A DNA stretch of 64,000 nucleotides from Mugil cephalus (Eukaryota; Chordata; Actinopteri; Mugiliformes; Mugilidae). The stretch is taken from assembly GCF_022458985.1 (NCBI RefSeq), contig NC_061781.1, forward strand, positions 2,712,501 through 2,776,500, given 5' to 3'. The notes under the pieces are model-generated. The model was given only the letters and a program-made list of their open reading frames with translations, ran no database searches and was not told the DNA's origin. The position numbers were made by a program, and so were the translations under genes. This document shows, piece after piece, positions 45,129-56,700 of the stretch. The number at the start of each line of letters is the position of its first letter. Within the stretch, counting starts at the first letter, position 1.

Positions 45129-46262
45129 CAGTGGGGCAAACAAGTATTTAGTCAGCTACCAATTGTGCAAAGATGTAAAAAGTAAAAAGATGTTGTAAAA
45201 AGATGAGAGAGGCCTGTAGTTTTCATCATAGGTACACTCCAACTATGAGAGACAGAATGGGGGTAAAGAATTCAGGAAATTACATTGTAGGATTCTTAAT
45301 GAATTAATTGGTAAATTCCTTGGTAAAATAAGTATTTGGTCACCTACAAACAAGCAAGATTTCTGGCTCTCACAGACCTGTAACTTCTTCTTTAAGAGGC
45401 TCCTTTGTCCTCCACTCGTTACCTGTATTAATGGCACCTGTAGGAACTTGCTATCAGTATAAAAGACACCTGTCCACAACCTCAAGCAGTCACACTCCAA
45501 ACTCCACTATAGCCAAGACCAAAGAGCTGTCTAAGGACACCAGAAACAAAACTGTAGACCTGCACCAGGCTGGGAAGACTGAATCTGCAATAGGTAAGCA
45601 GCTTGGTGTGAAGAAATCAACTGTGGGAGCAATTATTAGAAAATGGAAGACATACAAGACCACTGATAATCTCCCTCTATCTGGAGCTCCATGCAAGATC
45701 TCACCCTGTGGGATCAAAATGATCACAAGAACAGTGAGCAAAAATCCCAGAAACACACAAAGGGACCTAGTGAATGACCTGCAGAGAGCTGGGACCAAAG
45801 TAACAAAGGCTACCATCAGTAACCTGCAGTGCCAGACGTGTACATGTCCAGGCCTGTCTGAAGTTTGCTAGAGAGCATTTGGATGATCCAGAAGAGGACT
45901 GGGGAATTGGGAGAATGCCATATGGTCAGATGAAACCAAAATAGAACTTTTTGGTAAAAACTCAACTTGTTGTGTTTGGAGAAGAAAGAATGCTGAGTTG
46001 CATCCAAAGAACACCATACATACTATGAAGCATGGGGGTGGAAACATCATGCTTTGGGGCTGTTTTCCTGAAAAGTGATCAGGACAACTGATCTGTATAA
46101 AGGAAAGAATGAATGGGTCCATGTATCATAAGATTTTGAGTGAAAACCTCCTTCCATCAGCAAGGGCATTGAAGATGAAACATGGCTGGGTCTTTCAGCA
46201 TGACAATGATCCCAAACACAGCGCCTGGGCAACAAAGGAGTGGCTTCGTAAGAAGCATTTCA
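45129..46262 (+). mobile_element. Tc1 element, 3'-truncated, with transposase relic
   Basis: Terminus CAGTGGGGCAAACAAGTATT at 45,129 follows TA. The transposase reads [40 protein letters not shown] and [20 protein letters not shown] up to about 45,835. After a frame change come [29 protein letters not shown] (first catalytic Asp), HGGGNIMLWGCF, then [20 protein letters not shown] and [20 protein letters not shown] (second Asp). The catalytic Glu and the right terminus are missing where a short 'aaggtgcaa' repeat begins at 46,262. Confidence 0.85.
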
Positions 46263-46299
46263 AGGTGCAAAGTGCAAGGTGCAAGTGCAAAGAAGCATG

Positions 46300-47595
46300 C
46301 ACTGACATTAGCACGGTGTGTGAATCTGTCATGACTATGAATGGCAAATCAGAGTACCTAGCGGGTCAATCAAAACGAAATAATATAGTTATTGATGGCA
46401 TCCCAGAGTCTCCACAAGAGAACTGGGAAGAGGTGGAAAGTAAGGTCTGGGACCTGCTCATGCTGTAACTACAGATGGATGAAAAGAGAATTGAGGTGGA
46501 GAGGGCCCATCGAATGGGAAACAGTAGAAATGCAGACAGAGCTTGACAGATCATGGAAGTTCCTGTGCTTTAAGGACAAGATGGCTGTGATGGTAAACGG
46601 CACAAGCTGAAAGGTACTAATATCTTAATGAAGATTATCCTGCATTGATCACATATATACAGTGCACAAAAGCAATATTGGTACCTATTGGTTTCAGCAA
46701 TCATTATGCAATAGCAATATGCAGAAAGGCTAAAATTCCAAAAATGGGACCAAAAATAGTATTTAAAAGATCATATAAGCTATTCTGTTGTGATTTGTGT
46801 GTGGAGGATGTTGAAAATATATGTTGGTTTGATGTTTTCAAGGAGACTGATCCAGATATTGCACTTCAGATTTTTATGGAACTGATAATTCCAGTAATGG
46901 ACAAACATGCACCTTTAAAAAAAAAATGAACTGTATGAACTGTTAATGCATCCTGGATTGATGAGGAGTTAAAGAAAAGCATGGCTGACAGAGACAGAGC
47001 AAAAAGGGCTGCATTGAAATCTGCCGTTTGTTTTGATTGGCAGTTATAATGTTAACTAAGAAATGATGTAACTAAACTGAATAGGAAAAAGAAGAAATTA
47101 TATTATGAGGCTACAATAAAGAGTGAACCATAATGGGAAAAAGCTATGGAGTACCCCGAACAACATAATGAGCCAAAGGAATACTTCAACACCACCAAGT
47201 TATTTCAATTATTACTTTACAGGTAAAGTTGAAAAATTGAGGCATGGGATGCAAAAATCTAGCTGTGAAGATGGAAAGAAGCTAGGGTGATACCTCTTCC
47301 AAAGAATACCAAGAGTGCCTTCACTGGTTCACAGCCAACCAATTAGCTTGACACCAGTTCTTGATAAAAATAGTATACTATCAAATACAAGACTATTTGT
47401 CTGAGAACAACTTGCTAAGTAAATATCAACATGCTTAGATACAGGGCTACTCAACTACTACAGCACTTACACAAGTGATGACTTGGTTGAGAGAGATAGA
47501 CCACCATAGAAAAATATGGTGGGAGCAGTACTACTCAATTACAGTGCAGCCTTTGGTTTAATTGACCACGTGTAAAGTGCAATACAAATATACCA
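46300..47595 (+). mobile_element. non-LTR retrotransposon relic (ORF1-like plus RT fragments)
   Basis: 46,345-46,610 encodes [20 protein letters not shown] and VERAHRMGN, a pattern of the L1 ORF1 RNA-binding domain. 46,645-47,110 encodes the linker before reverse transcriptase (FMELIIPVMDKHAPLKKK, SWIDEELKKSMADRDRAKRA, LNRKKKKLYYEA). 47,290-47,590 gives RT pieces equivalent to 'QPISLTPVLD', 'STTTALTQV' and 'YS.AFGLIDH'. Endonuclease and the YXDD motif are missing; frames are broken. Confidence 0.65.
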
Positions 47596-48084
47596 AGTAA
47601 AAATAATCTACCAAAGAATTAATGATTATTCTAATTGGAATAATAATTGAATTTAAATGAATTTACATACAAACGTTTTTCTTTTTCCTGGTCAAAAGGA
47701 ATTAGCAGTTTAAAAATGGTTTATTTACTTTTCATATTTAAAATAATAAAAGATAAAATCTCTGGCAAATAGAAGAGTCAGTATATATTTTTTACTGTTC
47801 ACATGGCAGTATTTAAGAATTTATTTCTAAGAGATGAAGGCTATTTTGTACTTTTTGGGTAACTTTTATTTTAAAGATGAAATATGACCTTGCAAGATGT
47901 TTTCATTTCAAGCATTTGATTTCATTGTTGGAAAGGGCCATAAATAGTTATTCCATGTGTCCTTAAATCAGTTTAAAACCACATAGTTAAGATATGGAAT
48001 TTGTCATTTGAAAATATACCAGCTTTAATTGTTGAGCAATAATAACAATCATAAAATGAATCGTTCATGTTTTTATTTACAGAA
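47596..48084. other. AT-rich intergenic, no gene recognised
   Basis: No domain, repeat family or structured element recognised. Confidence 0.4.
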
Positions 48085-50620
48085 TATGAAAAAGATTACA
48101 GCATTCTTTCCAAAGCATTCTTTCCAGGAAGGTAATTAAGTTGCCCAGTAGTCTACCATAAACTACAAATAAATAAATAAATATTTGTAACATTTATACC
48201 ACTGCTACCTTTATGTTTTAATGAAATACAACAAGAAAGTGTCAGACATGTCACTCTCATACAACTTCATAGTGATTGAAGACTTTTTAACCTGAATGTT
48301 TAGTCCGAGTTGGTGGTACATGTTACAAGAGTGAAATGATTTCAGCCTCCTTATTTTCGACATATAATTTTAAAAGAATCGCTAGTACATTATAATATTA
48401 ATTTATTAATTCAAGCAAGCTGACAGCAACAGTATTGAGTTAATATTTAATTTAGTGTTGTGTTTTTGCATGACTGTCCTATCATTTTTGCTCTTCAGTC
48501 ATCAAAATGAAGAGAAGGCGGACATTATGTCTTATTTCTGAGCGGCACAGACAGGCAATGATTGCATGGAGGGACAATGAGAGAGCAATTCAATTCAATT
48601 CAGTTTTATTTATATAGCGCCAATAACAATACAAATCGTCTCAAGACGCTTCTCAAAAAACAGCCTGAAACTTCATAGCAAGCCTGAGGGCGACGGTGGC
48701 AAGAAAAAACTCCCTTTAAACAGGAAGAAACCTCGAGCAGAACCCAGCACATATGGAGGGACCCATCTGCTGAAGGCCAGCAGGGTAGAAACAGAGAAGA
48801 TAAAGAGAAAAGAAGAGCAGGAGAAACAAGATAAACAAACTTCTGTCATAGATACATACATCAAGCTGAAGGAAACATGTAGGGTCTAGTAATATAACAC
48901 ATAGCTGATGATCTGTGACAGTTTGTGAGTATAACAGGAATCAGTAAAAAAAAAAAATTCAACACTGGAAAATGTCCTAAACAAGGAACATAACGAACTA
49001 ATTGCAGGAAACACAGAGTATATAAAAACAATAGGGGAAGTGCTACTCTTAACTGCCACACAGAACATTGCTCAAAGAGGACATGATGAGTCTGCAGACT
49101 CCCTTAATAAAGGTAACTTTATGGCTATTCTGGAGACAGTTGCTAACCATGATAAATATGTTAACAAAAGGTTGACTTCCATTCATAATGTGAAGTACAC
49201 AAGCAAAACAATTCAGAATGAGATTCTGAGTTCTTTAGCAGATATGGTTAGAAATGAAATTACAGACAAAGTGAAAAAAAGTCTTCAGTATCATGGTAGA
49301 TGAAACACAAGATGTAAAGAAAAATAAACAGATTTCTCCAGTGCTCAGGTACTATTTCAATGGAGCTGTCCAGGAGAGTTTTCTCCATTTTGAATCCGCT
49401 GAAAGTCTTGACGCAGCAGGGCAAACTGAAAAAATAATTCACATTTTGGAAAGTCATGGTCTGGAATACAAAAACAATCTTGTGGGCCAATCATGAGTGG
49501 TAAACACTCTGGGGTGCAAGCCAGGATCAGAGAGCAAGCAAAATATGCCGTCTGCAATCCTCACTGTCTTAATTTAGTTTTAGTTGACACAGTAAAAGCT
49601 GTCCCAGAGGCAGAGGAGTTTTTCTCATTACTTGAGAAACTATACATATTCACATCTGGGTCATATGTCCATCCTAAATGGCTGGCCATACAAAGGTCTA
49701 AGGTCTAAGGTCTACCAAGAGAACTCCAGCGATTAAGTGACACTCGTTGGGCTTGCCGATTTATTGCTTTGCGTAATGTTATGGATAGATTGCCTGCCCT
49801 TAAACGAGTACTGCAGGAGATAGCCCAAGAACACAGAGGTGACAAAACTGTTGAGGCTCGAGGTCTGCTGGCACAGATAGACCTTGATTTCATTGTGCAT
49901 CTTGTTACACTCTGTAAAGTGTTCAGAGAAGCAAAATTTCTCTGTGAAATGCTACAGTCTCCATCACTTGACAAAAGTTGACACTTGACACTTGACAACT
50001 TTCAAAAGCTATTGATTTAGTTAACACTTTAGTTCAGACCCTGAAGGACTTCAGGCAGAGCCATGTTGTGATAACTAGTGGGATGAGGTGTTGAGCATTT
50101 GTGAACAATGTGATGCTTCAGTACAGCTAGCTGCTAAATGTCAAAAAAGGCTAAACTTGAAGCTCAGCCAGTACTGTGTATTGAATTCTGTTGGTCCGAG
50201 TGTGTCAGAACCAGATAAAGACCACTTACGTACAAGCTTTTTCTACCCTGTTATTGATGAAATGCTCAGTGCGCTTGACAGGCGGTTTTCAAGGACAAAC
50301 TGTGACTTAATGAATAGCATTCAAGCATTGAACCCCAAAAGTGATGCTTTTCTAAAAGAAACTGCCCTGTTGTCATTTGCCAGATTTTGTAGATAGATTT
50401 GCTAAACAACACAAAAAACGTAGAATACTGTTACTATATATTCATCCACTAGGAATATTGATGGATGTGCAGAGTTTTTGTACGTGTTTTGACTTAATTG
50501 GTGACTCTAAAAGCAACTGTGTCGCAGACTCTTAGTGAGATAGTGTTGAGGTTGTACATAGTTGATTTCATGTGTAAAATGATTTCTAATAAACCATAAC
50601 AATGAAACAGGTAAGTGCTG
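48085..50620 (+). pseudogene. hAT transposase relic, ZMYM1-like
   Basis: An N-terminal KKITAFFPKHSFQ-like peptide is at 48,085-48,125. 49,040-49,300 reads AQRGHDESADSLNKGNFMAI, a typical segment of the DUF4371/hAT core, then VMVDETQDVKKNKQISPVLR (catalytic DE-type region). It continues with YFNGAVQESFLHFESAESLD and, across a frame change near 49,490, GASVMSGKHSGVQARI, CNPHCLNLVLVDTVK, LSDTRWACRFIALR. A later part at 50,088-50,395 includes SFFYPVIDEMLSALDRRFS. The order matches the zinc finger MYM-type protein 1-like hAT transposases common in fish. Split by a LINE-tail insertion at about 48,590-48,960; several frame changes. Confidence 0.75.
48588..48960. repeat. L2/SINE-type repeat inserted in the hAT relic
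   Basis: Starts 'caattcaattcagttttatt', 'tatatagcgccaataacaat', then 'aagacgcttctcaaaaaaca', 'aactccctttaaacaggaag' and 'aacctcgagcagaacccag'. These are strings of a very common fish LINE-associated repeat. Confidence 0.7.
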
Positions 50621-51605
50621 AAATAATTAGAGATGCGTCTACTGCTGTGTAAAGCACAGTGCTTATTTGTGTGAGAGGGAAATAAGAGTCTAAAACTTGA
50701 AATGAAACAGGGTTAGAACAGTTTGATAAAAATTTAATTGAATAATTAATTATTATTTTTTTTTTAATTAATTGAATAAAAGGATGTTCTAGCCTCTATA
50801 AGTCATGAATATTTGAATACTATTGAAAACTGTGAATATTTGTATACTATTAAATGTACTGCATTTGGATTGTATTTTTTATTGTTTGGGTTACTTGTAC
50901 ATACATACATTTTCAGTTCTTCCAAATACATGTCCTAGGTTTATAGATCAAACAAAGTTACAAATTATTATGCTGATGTTTTTCTGTCAATGTATTAGTT
51001 CACTACCCAATTAAAATTGTTAAAATTGTAAACACTGTTATTAGTCTTATTTATCCCTTGTCTGAATGAAGAATATGCATCACAGTGAATGCTGATGTTG
51101 AACAGAGCACATTTTTTTCAGACACCTTGTAGCTTTAAAATGTTTTTATTCTTATTTTTAACAGCAACAGAGATCGAAATAATATTAATAATCATTTCTT
51201 AAAGTCACATTCTAGCCCATAAAACACAAAGCACACTGATGAAAAACAATACAGGGTGCTGTAGAAAACATTGTGTTTCTGATGCGAATCTACCTGATAC
51301 TAAGGTGCACTATGGAGAAACCACTTTAATGGGCCGACACGTTTCAATTCATGGCCTTCAGATGACCCTGATATAGTCCATGAGTCAAAGCGTGGTGGTG
51401 TATAAAAGTTGTTTCATATACTTCAAGTGCTGCTGGAGTCTTGACCATTGTAAAAACAATTCAGGTACTGACAACATCAAAACTTTATACAAAAATCATA
51501 GTGCGTGAACATAATGGTCTGAAGTATAATGACACCTATAGGGTCTAAGGAGTCTATTAATGATACTATTACAGTAAAATAGAAAAGAAACTAAGAAGCT
51601 GAGGT
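50621..51605. other. AT-rich intergenic, no gene recognised
   Basis: No coding domain or known repeat recognised on either strand. Confidence 0.4.
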
Positions 51606-52104
51606 AGGGGTGGGCGATATGACGATATGAAATCGTTAACGATTACAACATGAAGACGATCTGTCAAACTGCAGAGTTCGTGGGATCGTCTAGGACACAT
51701 TCTATAAATTGCAGTTCTATGCTGATGCGCCGTCGCACCAGACGTATTACGTCGTCAACCTGACCGACCAATCATAGCGAATTACGGGCAGTGACGCGCT
51801 TTATTACCCGCCCCCTTATTTATGTGTGTGGCGTTAGCCGCATGGAGAGCCATGGCTGAAAGCCAAACGGAGTTGGTCACTAAAAAAAAAATTCATTTCT
51901 ATTACATAGAATTGGTTTGAATTTTCCTCAACTGATGAAGCGCAGGCAAATGTTCTGTGCACAGAACAGGAAAAAGTGGAACAGTGGAAAAAAGAAACGT
52001 AAATGTTTGTCTTGCAGTTTTAGGACTCAAGAACTATTTTGGTCGTATTTATGCAGATCACATATTCCCAAACTTTACAGTCTACCTGTGGGAAAAAAAA
52101 AAAA
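51606..52104 (+). mobile_element. hAT (ZBED-type) fragment
   Basis: 'taggggtgggcgatatgacg' near 51,606 resembles the left terminus of ZBED-type hAT elements. About 250 bases later 'atggctgaaagccaaacgga' opens a frame reading MAESQTELVTKKK, then WFEFSSTDEAQANVLCTEQ, a BED-finger N-terminus (W.F...D...A...C..C type). The transposase core is absent. Confidence 0.55.
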
Positions 52105-52215
52105 AAACAGTACCAGCAGCTCTCTCACCAGAACTCTCTGTTGTATCACTAAGTTTCACTTGTACTATCCTCATCTGATTTAGTCTCTGTAGAATTATGT
52201 CCATCCTCTTTTCTC
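52105..52215 (-). pseudogene. remnant of a TAAR 5' flank (TAAR X-like)
   Basis: 'taccagcagctctctcacca', 'tttagtctctgtagaattat' and 'gtccatcctcttttctctc' match 19,187-19,305, the exon 1 leader and upstream region of TAAR X. No coding exon follows. Suggests another TAAR once lay here or that the flank was moved. Confidence 0.6.
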
Positions 52216-52818
52216 TCTCACAACATTTCAATCTCTCAAAATCTTCCCCTTCACCTTTCAAACATCCTTCCCTAATCCTTTGGTGTTTACTCAACTTTCT
52301 ATGCCCATTCTCAAATGCTATTACAAACTGCACACAATCTCGTTTTGTCAACTGTATACTGTTACAAAGAAGAGCAGCAGGAACAATGCAAACTTACAGT
52401 ATCAGATATAGGTGATATAGGTGATGACGTAACATGAGAGATTGAAAATAAATAAATATAAACATGAGTATGGGGGATGGAACTGCTATTGACATTAGTA
52501 GTTTTATCACAGATGAGATAGTGGCTATAATGCTTGAATATAACAGGTAACAATGATTGATAATGAATATTAGATAATGATTAGATAATGATGCATTCAG
52601 GTGAGAGTGGAAAACTGCAGGCCATTAAGACTGGGCAGGTTGATGAGGCCAGGGTCGCAAATGAGTAGTATGCAGCTCAGTGCTCAGCGCATCACCCTCT
52701 TGCCACCTAAACCTATAGTACATATATATATAGACCTGATAGATAATTCAGTGTCACCTCTGACAACTCTCACAACTCACAACTCTAGGCTTTATCAAAG
52801 CCATGAAAATATTAGTGA
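52216..52818. repeat. L2-like LINE scraps
   Basis: 52,340-52,400 reads FVNCILLQRRAAGTMQTY, an altered 'LQ.IQNAAARV.T'-type segment. 52,600-52,760 has the L2-associated noncoding strings 'gaaaactgcaggccattaag' and 'aacctatagtacatatatat'. Old fragments without coding capacity. Confidence 0.4.
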
Positions 52819-53237
52819 ACCCTCAAGGTCTTTGGAACAGATGATGGATCAAATGATTTAATTCAAAGGGCTCAATGTCTGACTCACCTGTGCTCCTGAC
52901 TTCATCAAAAATCCTGGTGTTGATGGGGTGGGAAGTGAGATAGAGACAGGTAGACACAGCTAATCATGTGCTGAGGTTTTTATTTATTGTGATCTGAGTT
53001 TCATTCGCCACTGTACACATCTCATCAGTGAAATAGTGTGAGGCTCCTCAGGTGTCCTCAGGTACAAAGTGAAAATGATGATTACTGTTCTATTCAGTTT
53101 ATATCCCAACATTTTTGAATGTAATACGTTATTTAAGTCAGACTGACACAATTATTAGAATGTTTTAAATTTAAACCAATCAAAGTGTTTTGTAAATCTT
53201 AAAAATATGACATAGCTTAGAAATAGCTGTCAGTGAC
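52819..53237. other. intergenic; collinearity with first copy resumes
   Basis: Matches 11,350-11,756 with substitutions and small indels. Confidence 0.55.
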
Positions 53238-53406
53238 ACGGAGACAAACAACCATTCACAAACCTAGGGTCAATTTAGAGTCACCAATCACCCTAACAAG
53301 CATGTCTTTAGAGGTGCGAGGAAACCGGGGTACCCAGAGAAAACCCACATGGATACAAGAAGAACATGCAAACTCTGCCCAGAAAGACCCCAACATCCTT
53401 GCTGGG
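53238..53406. repeat. dispersed fish repeat (second copy)
   Basis: Counterpart of 11,757-11,925; differs by several substitutions, unlike the indel-type differences in the 1-11 kb pair. Confidence 0.6.
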
Positions 53407-53705
53407 AGGCATCAGTGCAAAGTAAGTAAACCAAATGTAAGTAAACCAAAAGCCATATTGAATGGCAAATGCAGAATGTTTCATCATCTCAGTTTCACGC
53501 ATCCAAGAACTAATGGAAAGTAAAATGAAAAGCAATATGGATTGCCACCATAGTTTAATTTCTATAATTGTTTTCAACAATACTGTAAGTTCTGAATCCG
53601 CTTTTGCTAACGATGGGAGTATTTTGCATTTTTATATCTCTAGTTTATTGATAAAATATTGTATTTTCAATATTGTACAGGTAGGAGTTTGTGACACATG
53701 CAGGG

Positions 53706-54273
53706 ATTGATGGGCACTTCAGACTCATCACATACATGGAATGCAACACAGACAATACTGCCCTGACAGTGCTGACCTGTTTTGTTGGGACCTCCATAAT
53801 GTATAGTTTTCCAGCCATAGAGGAGAGAACACTCTGATAGCTCGATTAATGAACCTTTTGCAGGACACATGGCAAGGCAGTTCTATTCACAATCAAGGTA
53901 TTGTCTTCGGAGAGATGTCTTTCCACAGGTGGTGTACTATTTCTATACACTGTTCTATTCATTTGAAGATGAACAAATACTAAACCCTGAGGACGTCAAA
54001 CACAAATTGGCTCTACAAATTGTTTATAAGGAAGAAATTCATAATAGACTTGACATATTCAAAAGTGCTTGGACAACCAATTTCAGCAAATCAGCAAACA
54101 ACAACACGCCAACACAAAAGTGGATAGAAGAAATGTTGGCTAATAGGGAACAGGAGACAACAGCAGTGGAAAACATTTTTGGGGATGACCCATACAGCCA
54201 GCAAACCCTTGAAGACAGGGGATCCAACTCATTCAGCTACAAGCAAACAATGAGGACCTGCAAAGAACAGTGA
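53706..54273 (+). pseudogene. integrase-core domain protein relic (second copy)
   Basis: Same frames as 12,225-12,792. The 134-codon C-terminal part (53,869-54,273) differs at only two residues by eye (Trp to Arg in CLWRD, His to Gln in FPHVV), with no stop gained. The Arg lies in the highly conserved LWRD motif, so no activity is expected. Confidence 0.55.
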
Positions 54274-54343
54274 CAGTGACACAGTCTCGCGTCACAGGCA
54301 AGCTCTTGAAAAACAAGAGCTAGCTTGAAACAAGATTTCTGAA

Positions 54344-54505
54344 ATAAAAAAAAACAGCCCGCCTGGCACCAACAACCATACCATGTTCAAACTCACTTAT
54401 ATCCCCTTTCTTCCCCATTCTGATGCTCGGTTTGAACTGCAGCAAGATTAGCTATTTGTGCTAACAAGCAATTTAACAGGTGTACCTAATAAAGTGGCAA
54501 GTGAC
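54344..54505 (-). mobile_element. DNA transposon fragment (second copy)
   Basis: Counterpart of 12,865-13,022, ending AGGTGTACCTAATAAAGTGG. Confidence 0.55.
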
Positions 54506-54715
54506 TGCATAGTCTGTCCTGTGCCTGAGTGTATTTTTGTTTGACTTTTGCCTAGTTGGTCTTTCTTCCTAGTTTGGCTTTAGCCATATCTCTCTCTGCG
54601 TCTGAGTTGCGTTTCGATACAAGTCATAGTCTACATTCTGACATGTTAGGACCTATTTGGACCTTTTCAGTAAAATAGACAACTCAAAATAGAATATTTA
54701 CCAGTTAACTAGATA

Positions 54716-55372
54716 CAGTACTGTACAATGGTTTAAACAAATACTAGAAACAAAAAGAATGTTTTCAAAAATAGAAGTGTAATATTTTATTTTCATCAAT
54801 TAACAATTGCAGTTAATTAACAGTAGGGGAATCTAAATCATATCAATATTTGGTGTGACCACCCTTTGCCGTCAAGACAGCATCAATTCTTCTAGGTTCA
54901 CTTGTACACAGAATTAAAGGAACTCAGTTGTTAGGTTGTTCCAAACGTATTGGAGAACTAACCACAGATAGTCTGTGGATGTAGGCTTTCTCAAATTCTT
55001 CTGTCTCTTCATGTAATTCCAGACACACTCCGTGATGTTGAGATCAGGGCTCTGTGTTATGCCACAGAATAAATTTGGGGCCAGTCAAACGCCTCCCTGA
55101 TAGCATTGATGATTGATAAGCATCTCCCTGTATTTCTCAGCAATGAGGACACCATTAATCTTGACCAAATACCCAACCCTATTTGCGTAAATGCAGCCCC
55201 AAACATGCAAGGAACCATGCTTGACTGTTGCCTGTCGGCACTCATTATTGTACCACTCTCCAGCCCTTCAGTGAACAAACTGCCTTCTGCTACAGCCAGA
55301 TTTTCAAAGTTTGACTCATCAGTCCAGAGCACCTGCTGCCATTTTCCTGCACCCCAGTTCCCATGTTGAGTG
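54716..55372 (-). mobile_element. Tc1-like relic (second copy), slightly longer than the first
   Basis: Terminus CAGTACTGTACAATGG at 54,716. The minus strand from about 55,370 reads GNWGAGKWQQVLWTDESNFE and continues to SLLRNTGRCLSIINAIREAF. The last stretch includes about 23 bases (near 55,122-55,148) missing from the first copy at 13,582. Confidence 0.65.
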
Positions 55373-55377
55373 AGTGA

Positions 55378-56700
55378 GACACAGCAGTTAGTAATAGAAA
55401 ATAAATTATAACATATTAGAGGACAGGAGCCAGAGAAGAGAGAGCATCGTCTCACAGCAGCCTAGACCTATAGCAGCATAACTAAGGGATGGTTTAGGCA
55501 GCCCTAACTATAAGCTTTGTCAAAAAGGAAAGTCTTACATATGGTGTCTGCCTCCTGAATCCAAACTGGGAGCTGGTTCCACAGGAGGGGAGCCTGATGG
55601 CTGAAGGCTCGACCTCCCATTTTAGTTTTTGAAACTCAAGGAACCACAAGTATACCTGCACTTTTGAGATTATAGTGATCTGTTGGGACAATATGGTACC
55701 ATGAAGTCTTTCAGATATGATGGGGGTAGGCCTTTCAAGGCCTTCTATGTAAAACTGGGGTAACATGATCTCTCTGCTAATTCCTGTCAGTGCTCTTGCT
55801 GCAGCGTTTGAATCAATTGGAGGCTTTTTAAAGAGCTATTTGCACAACCAGACAGTAATGAGTTACAATAATCCAGCCTGGAAGACACACAATGCATGAA
55901 TAGTTTTTCCGCATCACTCTGAGAAAGGATTCCTAATTTTGGCGATATTACAAAGTGAAAGAAGCAGTCCTGGTCACTGCTTATGTGAGAATTAAAGGAC
56001 TATCCTAGTCAATATAACACCAAGGTTTTTCACAGTAGTACTGGAGGCCAGGTAATGTCATCCCAGTGATTAGATATGAATCTCTGACATATTTAGGACT
56101 AAATACAATGACTTCTGTTTTGTCTGAGTTTAAGAGTAGAAAATTACAGTCATCTAAGCCTTATGTCTTTAAGGCATGCTTGGACTAGTTCATCTGGTTC
56201 AGATAAATATAGCTGGTATCATCTGCATACAATGGAGTTTATGCTTTTAATAATTGCCTAGGAGCATTATAATGTAATAATATTGGTCCTACACAGAACC
56301 CGAGGAACTCATACTTACTTGATAATATAGAAGAATTGTGTTTACATGGACAAACTGAAATCTGTCTGACAGATATGTAACAGACATCGATTGTCACACT
56401 TCATATGCAAATCAGACAATCTAGCTGGAATATAGACAAGTCCATCGTTGAAGCCATGAGGATCTAGGACTTTAATCAAGTGTTCGTACATATGCTGAAC
56501 GCTGAAATTCTAACAAGTCTGTTAATGTACAACTGATTGGAAAACCTTTCTAACTTAAAAAGCTAATCATCAAACACTGTCTGTTTAAAGGACACCAATT
56601 TAAACTGGCACATACCTTTTAAAACTTTATGAAAGAGAAATTTGGACACTGGCCTTAGTATGGCTAAAACATTGAGTTAGATCTGTTAATGAAGAGTCTA
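55378..56700 (-). mobile_element. L2-like LINE relic (second copy), fading into corrupted sequence
   Basis: Identical in layout to 13,815-15,150. Up to about 55,800 the match is near perfect. From there single-base losses become steadily more frequent, and beyond about 56,350 only short words still align. Confidence 0.65.
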
